From Elysia marginata (taxonomy: Eukaryota > Mollusca > Gastropoda > Plakobranchidae): a stretch of 25,519 bases of DNA. This document shows, in pieces, positions 11,617 to 25,519 of the stretch; the first letter of the stretch is position 1; each line of letters opens with the position of its first letter. The stretch spans positions 281,250 through 306,768 of the forward strand of contig BMAT01002989.1 in the NCBI GenBank assembly GCA_019649035.1. The letters are read 5' to 3'. The notes beneath the pieces are model-generated. The model ran no database searches and was not told the origin of the DNA. It saw only the letters and a list, made by a program, of their open reading frames with translations. The position numbers were made by a program, and so were the translations under genes.

Positions 11617-11695
11617 GGCCTGATTAAAGTCATCAATACATGTAAAATGTAATCATAACCTCTTCATTCCTGAGAATGTTTTTGTTAAAACGATT

Positions 11696-12517
11696 CTACA
11701 AGGCAATTGAGAATTTATTATAAACTTCAGGATCCTTCAATTTTGACACATCAAAACGTTGACTCTTCCCAACAGTACTTTTTCTAAATTCAAGGGTCAA
11801 TTTGGCTAAGACAAGATTGTGATCGATACCTATGTCTGCCTGTCTCATCACTCGAACGTCTTGAAGGGATCGCCTCCATTTCCTGTTGATCATGATGTGG
11901 TCAATCTGGCTATGTGTTCTACCATAAGGCAATGTCCAAGTGAGTTTGTGTATAGCTTTATGCTAAAAGTGAAAGATAAACCCTCCAATGACTCAGTTGT
12001 TTCCCTCACAAAGGTTAACTAGACGTTTCCCATTATCTATGATATCACCTATCCCATGCCTTCCCATTGTTTTTCTTTGTGTTATTACTTATTGCCAATC
12101 TTTGCGTTTAAATCTCCCATAAGTAACAGAGCATCAAGGACTGGTATTCTGTCTAGAGCTCCCTGCGGTGCAAAGTAAAATTGATCCTTGTCTTCATTTT
12201 CTGCCACATCAGTGGGCGCATATCCGACCTGATTGGGGTCTTTGACCTAACGTAGAGCAGCCTTTCATTTATTGCTTCCCATTGTATTACATGTGTGTTT
12301 AGTTAGCGTGTTTCTTGCTTAAAATAAGTGCGACTCCTTCCTGGCAGTTGTCATCTTGTCTTCCAGACCAGGTAATTGTCTCCAGTGTGCCCAGTCTTTG
12401 TTGGCCTGTCTCAGTTCATCTTGCCTCAGCAATTCCCAACAGTTGTAAAGCATAATTGTTCATTTCCTTGATTGTTTGAGCTAACTTACCTGTCTGATAT
12501 AAAGTTCTTACATTCCA
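11696..12517 (-). pseudogene. LINE endonuclease domain (EEP/APE-like), broken
   Basis: The domain begins with WNVRTLYQTGKLAQTIKEM and LLGIAEAR (12419-12517). The following conserved Trp codon has become TGA (12416-12418). The centre (about 12090-12230) reads APTDVAENEDKDQFY and then LLLMGDLNAKIGN, with the catalytic GDxN. The end (11696-11932) has the TYR-like RTHSQIDHIMINRKWRRSL and reads GIDHNLV where the family has a (S/D)DHxLV catalytic motif, so the usual Ser is replaced by Ile. In active elements this domain nicks target DNA to prime reverse transcription. Several frames are needed to read it, so it is inactive. Confidence 0.8.
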
Positions 12518-12960
12518 AAAACCGATTCACGTTGGAGACCCACTGTCAGGGTGGAGACTTCCTCTCGGCTTTCTTCATCCCCACCCATCATGATTTCAGT
12601 TACCTGGCCTGCTTTGCTCCGCCCGCCTTGTGTAGAGCTTCTTTCTTCAACTGTTTCTGTAGTGTTGGTTATTTTACAGAATGGGGTTGCTAACTCAACG
12701 CCCAAACCTCCTCCTTTCTCATCCTGGCCTTGGAGTTGGAACAAGGCTATGGTGGAATTGTTACTTTGAGGCAAAACCAGGGAGAATCTTTTTTCGTTTT
12801 TGAGTTTTTGCTCTATAAGGCAATTACATGTACATGTAACAAGTGACAATGTTGACTAGATAAGCTCAGAGGGCCTCATCTAGGCTGCAAATGTCCTAGA
12901 GAGCTGTGACATCATGTCCTAATCAGCCACTAGCCAAATGCTCTAAATAATATTGCAGTA

Positions 12961-13114
12961 GAGTGGAATCCTGATAAAGTCAACACATCGGGACCGAAAA
13001 CTTTTCCATGACAAAGATATAAAGAAATACAAAACGGGACTGCAAAACAGTGTTGACTTAAAAGAAAAGTTTCCCTTAAAAGTTAAACGTTTTGACTTTA
13101 AGTGGATTCCACTG
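12961..13114. mobile_element. pogo-like MITE, short copy
   Basis: A 154-bp segment lies between TA dinucleotides (12959-12960 and 13115-13116). The left end reads GAGTGGAATCCTGATAAAGT and the right end, reverse complemented, reads CAGTGGAATCCACTTAAAGT, a close match. TA duplication and CAGTG-type termini fit the pogo branch of Tc1/mariner. No coding sequence is present. Internal GTTGACTTAA words repeat the sub-terminal motif. It is related to the longer copy at 16293-16937. Confidence 0.6.
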
Positions 13115-13230
13115 TACTTATCTATACTCAGCCATTTTTATTTAAATCCAAGTACATGTACCAGCATAAACTAAAATCCTGCTTAGAATCTAGATCTTAA
13201 TGTATGTTATCAAGATTGAAGATTAATCTT

Positions 13231-13508
13231 GCAGTAGGAACTCATGGTTTTGGGCCAAAAGAGAAGGTGGGAGACGAAGAGACAGAAATGTAGGCCTACA
13301 GACATGTAAAGACAGACGCAGAGAGAGAGAGAGAGAGAGAGAGATGTGAACATTGATAAAGAGGAGGATAAAATGGTTACAGATATGTACAAACAGATGT
13401 AGACAGAGCAAGCTGCAGTAGAAACTCATGGTTTTGGGCCGAAGAAGAATGTGGGAGAGAAAGAACAGAGATGCAAATACAGAGCAAGAGAGAAGATGTA
13501 GACTAAGA
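13231..13508. repeat. GA-rich tandem repeat, period about 184 bp, running into the assembly gap
   Basis: The block beginning GCAGTAGGAACTCATGGTTT at 13231 recurs at 13415 as GCAGTAGAAACTCATGGTTT, and both continue with TGGGCC and a GTGGGAGA word. The second unit enters the run of N at 13509, so more copies may be hidden there. A pure (AG)n tract at 13320-13344 sits inside the first unit. The purine-rich strand makes spurious Ser/Leu-rich frames on the opposite strand. Confidence 0.65.
13320..13344. repeat. (AG)n microsatellite
   Basis: An uninterrupted dinucleotide run of about 12 units inside the larger purine-rich repeat. Confidence 0.85.
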
Positions 13509-13888
13509 NNNNNNNNNNNNNNNNNNNNNNNNNNNNNNNNNNNNNNNNNNNNNNNNNNNNNNNNNNNNNNNNNNNNNNNNNNNNNNNNNNNNNNNNNNNN
13601 NNNNNNNNNNNNNNNNNNNNNNNNNNNNNNNNNNNNNNNNNNNNNNNNNNNNNNNNNNNNNNNNNNNNNNNNNNNNNNNNNNNNNNNNNNNNNNNNNNNN
13701 NNNNNNNNNNNNNNNNNNNNNNNNNNNNNNNNNNNNNNNNNNNNNNNNNNNNNNNNNNNNNNNNNNNNNNNNNNNNNNNNNNNNNNNNNNNNNNNNNNNN
13801 NNNNNNNNNNNNNNNNNNNNNNNNNNNNNNNNNNNNNNNNNNNNNNNNNNNNNNNNNNNNNNNNNNNNNNNNNNNNNNNNNNNNNNNN
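13509..13888. other. Assembly gap (380 N)
   Basis: A continuous run of N. It directly follows a tandem repeat, so collapse or failure to assemble the array is the likely cause. The true length is unknown. Confidence 0.99.
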
Positions 13889-15352
13889 TTAATGTGAAAT
13901 TGAGGTATGCGATTATGCGGGGTTCCATCCCACATATGCCTATTTTTTTTTCTTTCTAATTCCCAAAACCAGCACAAGGATTTTTTTTTATCCAATAAAT
14001 TGGCAGTTCAATGTATTTTCTTTGAATCAATAGCTCATCATGGTAATTGTTATCTTCTTTCTTTAGACAAACAATATAGGAAGTGTAGGACCTTTTGAGT
14101 GGGGTCGGCAACTCTCAGTCTCATATAAGAACTTTTTTTTTCTGCAATCAGATGTCACATTTTCACCTTTACTTAAAACCAATTTTGTTATCTTTGCTTA
14201 AAACTGCGAAATTCGCTGGTATTAAATACTATTGTACAATTTTAACTGACTACAGTCCACTTCACTTGAATTGATTTTCGCTTGAGTGGATCTTTATTTT
14301 CCAGAACATTCCCCTTTGTAATAGCTTTCCTGCAAAAAAGAAACTAAGTCAATGTCAACTCAACCGTTATGACGGTCAAGTAGATCCTTATATCCCTGGA
14401 TAAGTCGATCTTTACTTTCCATATGTAACCAAGAGTGAAGAGGTCATGTAATAATGAAACAGAGGTAACACAAGTGTTCCATTACACAGCACTTTTGTGC
14501 TACCTTGCCCCCACTATCCCATTACAGAATTCACACACTCTACTCGTCTCTAGTCACAATCATAAGTTTACCACAGGGTTGAAGTTATTCAGCTGGGTAA
14601 AAAGTAAACCCATGGTCAGGGATGGGCTAGCCAACGGGTGGACCTTGCCTACACCTGCAGTGCCAGTCTGCCCCATGGGTCACGAACCACAGCCCATTTT
14701 CGCGCTAATTACTCCCCCCACCCCCTCCTAACCTTTCTCCCCATGCCCAATAACCCCAAGGCTTTTCCCATCTCCAGCCTGCTCATCACTACAGTTAATA
14801 CATGTACATGTCAAGTCATGCCTTGTCTTTGTAAGATTAGGCATAGATCCAGATCTATTGTCCCCTGTCTTTTTCCCAACACACCCACACCATGTCACGT
14901 TTTCAGTTCTGTATCAATTATCAGTTCTGGTAAAGTCTTGCAGTTCATAGTCAAACTGTTACTGTTCATCAATGCAACATCACACTATAGATCTAGTCTA
15001 CATTTACCTCTGCGCAATACCGGTACTTTAAAAAGTCAAATCGCAATTTTCTTTTATTTCACAACAGATACCATCAGTTCAAAGTAATTTTGTGATAGCT
15101 AGTATCAAGGGAAGTAACCATGTAATTATAATTGTCCAAAAAAACTAACAAATTTTGAAGCTCCCACCACCAATCCTCCTACCATTGATGGTTAAGTAGA
15201 TGTATGGATTAGTCGATGTTGATCTTAATCCCCCAGAGACAGACTAATCAGTAGTCAACTGTTATTAAATATGTACAAAATTTAACGATGTAAAACACTT
15301 TTCAAAACATTAAAGACATCACATTTTTTTGATCAACAAAGAAATAGCTTTT
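13889..15352. other. Intergenic stretch between gap and ATP5F1A 3' end; possible decayed pogo-like sequence
   Basis: No supportable gene. Open frames at 14435-15087 lack any recognisable motif and come from a C-rich patch near 14600-14900. TA followed by CAGTCCACTT at 14251-14262, and several AAGTCGATC/AAGTAGATCC words around 14390-14415 and 15190-15260, resemble degraded pogo-type MITE ends, but I cannot pair termini. Confidence 0.35.
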
Positions 15353-15382
15353 TCGAAATACACAAATTTAATAGATCCGCAA

Positions 15383-15388
15383 TTTATT
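15383..15388 (-). promoter_or_regulatory. Candidate polyadenylation signal of ATP5F1A
   Basis: AATAAA on the - strand, about 260 nt after the stop codon of the alpha-subunit gene, a plausible 3' UTR length. A second hexamer lies further down at 15053-15058. Confidence 0.5.
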
Positions 15389-15646
15389 TGTACATTCATT
15401 CAATCCTAAGTACCAGACATTACTTTTCAAGGAGCTGAACGTATGCCAGGTCTAGAAAACAACAGCATAAACTTATAACACAGCCATACCCTCACGTCTT
15501 TAAAGAACAATCATGCCTGCTTTTAAATGGTAGTGTAATGGCAAAAACCAGCACAGCTGCATATCATCTTTTGCAACCATTCTACTAAAATGTTTCATTA
15601 CTCTTGAAAGAGATATAATTCATACTACTGTCTTGGTGAAAAAAAA

Positions 15647-24932
<9,286 letters not shown>

Positions 24933-25442
24933 CTGGAGAGGAGTATCACAAGCTTTTGATAAAGAAATATAGGCCTTTTATATTAAATAAAATAAAAATG
25001 TTGAAAATTGTTGTAATGGTCATGATTCAAGTCCTTAAATAGTCAATACTATTCAGTTGGATGTGTTCATTTTGTTGAATTTTTGCTGATGATGAATTTA
25101 ATAAAGCATAGACCTACAAAACACTGATCTAATAATATTACTGAAGATCAATGGTCAGACTAAATGAGCTGAATATTGCAATTTTCAATTTCAAAGGAGA
25201 TGGTATTAGAAATAGGAAGGATTTTATTACGTGTTAATCTCAATGTAACATGCTATATCTGATTTTGGAAGGATTTCCACAATGAGGTGCTACTATTGAT
25301 TGTTATTAGAAGTTAGTCTTAATTACTCTTAATTTTGTCAGCAATGTTTTATAATTTAAAATAATGCACTTTATTGCTAAGGACCCTTTACTTCTAAAAA
25401 ATAATGAGAGAATTTGTTAAGTATGAAATTTAAACTATCATA
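24933..25442. other. Upstream intron of ATP5F1A, no exon recognised
   Basis: No ATG-initiated presequence exon followed by a good donor is apparent on the - strand, so exon 1 and the promoter probably lie beyond 25519. The one visible oddity is GAAGGATTTCCACA and its flank at 25268-25293, which repeats part of the terminal foldback. Confidence 0.5.
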
Positions 25443-25518
25443 GGGTGGCACCTCTCTGTGGAAATCCTTCCCTGAAGGTCACCCTTTTCTGAAGGATTTC
25501 CACAGAGGGGTGCCACCC
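25443..25518. repeat. Foldback inverted repeat with 28-bp arms
   Basis: The arm 25443-25470 (starting GGGTGGCACC) is the reverse complement of 25491-25518 with one mismatch (27 of 28), separated by a 20-base spacer. A third partial copy in the orientation of the right arm lies at 25268-25293 (22 of 26). The window ends one base after the structure, so it may be part of something larger. Confidence 0.85.
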
Positions 25519-25519
25519 C

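Larger units (their letters stand above)
10343..12850 (-). mobile_element. Decayed non-LTR retrotransposon (EEP endonuclease + reverse transcriptase)
   Basis: Reading on the - strand from high to low coordinates, pieces of a single ORF2-type protein appear in the right order but in several frames: the endonuclease start (12419-12517), its GDLNAKIG block (about 12090-12230), its SDH-like end (11696-11932), RT fingers/palm (11257-11616), the RT YADD box (10975-10986), the thumb (10620-10800) and the C-terminal block (10343-10603). Stops and frameshifts separate them, so the copy is dead. The layout of apurinic-type endonuclease before RT, without an RNase H or LTR, defines the non-LTR class. 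The wording of the motifs resembles sequences often mislabelled craniofacial development protein 2-like; I would place it near RTE/CR1-type LINEs but cannot fix the clade. The 5' limit is approximate. Confidence 0.85.

Noticed and set aside
12472-12849. Open frames on both strands at the 5' side of the LINE
   Set aside because: The + strand frames are antisense shadows. The - strand frame ends just before the endonuclease start and may be LINE 5' sequence, but it shows no recognisable domain of its own.
13210-13429. Ser/Leu-rich - strand frames
   Set aside because: They are products of the (AG)n and purine-rich repeat read on the opposite strand.
13426-13995. Long open frames across the N run
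   Set aside because: They are open only because N cannot be translated; the flanks carry no coding signal.
14435-15087. Two overlapping + strand open frames of 98 and 149 codons
   Set aside because: No motif, no splice context, biased toward Pro/Thr/Ser from a C-rich patch; the frames overlap each other and look fortuitous.
24933-25519. First exon of ATP5F1A inside the window
   Set aside because: No Met-initiated, Arg-rich short exon with a matching phase-0 donor could be identified on the - strand.

Overview
This is eukaryotic, intron-containing, AT-rich nuclear DNA. The two recognisable host genes are animal-type. The repeat content (a tRNA-headed SINE with a Nin-DC-like core, pogo-like and piggyBac-like MITEs, decayed endonuclease/RT LINEs, frequent tctagatct and tacatgta words) fits a mollusc best, perhaps a gastropod. 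The species is an inference; nothing in the window proves it.

Left end, + strand: the last two coding exons (529-690 and 1724-1988) of an ENTPD4/ENTPD7-type intracellular apyrase (GDA1/CD39 family). They include the C-terminal membrane anchor and a cytosolic tail. A long AT-rich stretch follows, probably 3' UTR and intergenic DNA. Positions 5,300-10,300 hold decayed mobile elements: a piggyBac-like element with TTAA at both ends and a remnant transposase N-terminus (6246-6925), a TIR element (7861-8302), a + strand LINE 3' fragment (about 8576-9018) and a small pogo-like MITE (9491-9657).

Middle: a badly decayed non-LTR retrotransposon on the - strand (about 10343-12850) with recognisable pieces of EEP endonuclease and reverse transcriptase. 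It is followed by a pogo-like MITE (12961-13114), a GA-rich tandem repeat with a period near 184 bp, and a 380-base assembly gap (N, 13509-13888). The stretch to about 15350 has no supportable gene.

Right end, - strand: nine coding exons (15647-24932) of the mitochondrial F1-ATPase alpha subunit (ATP5F1A/ATP5A1). They cover part of the presequence through to the stop. The coding sum is 535 codons plus stop, so only a short first exon is missing; it must lie in the last few hundred bases or beyond the window. Its introns carry many insertions: a pogo-like element, a second pogo-like element with a CAGGGRTG-TIR element nested inside it, another complete copy of that CAGGGRTG family, two degenerate relatives, a SINE with target-site duplications, a second piggyBac-like element, a tRNA-like stretch and a perfect 42-bp tandem duplication. 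A 28-bp-arm inverted repeat closes the window.

The two host genes converge tail to tail. One acts in nucleotide hydrolysis in the Golgi/endolysosome lumen and the other in mitochondrial ATP synthesis; the sequence does not show that their proximity is functional. I found no CRISPR array, bacterial operon or clearly new gene system. The most unusual observations are the 6-bp-TSD MITE family in the ATP5F1A introns, the terminal foldback, the two piggyBac derivatives and the Lys-for-Arg change in the alpha-subunit P-loop.
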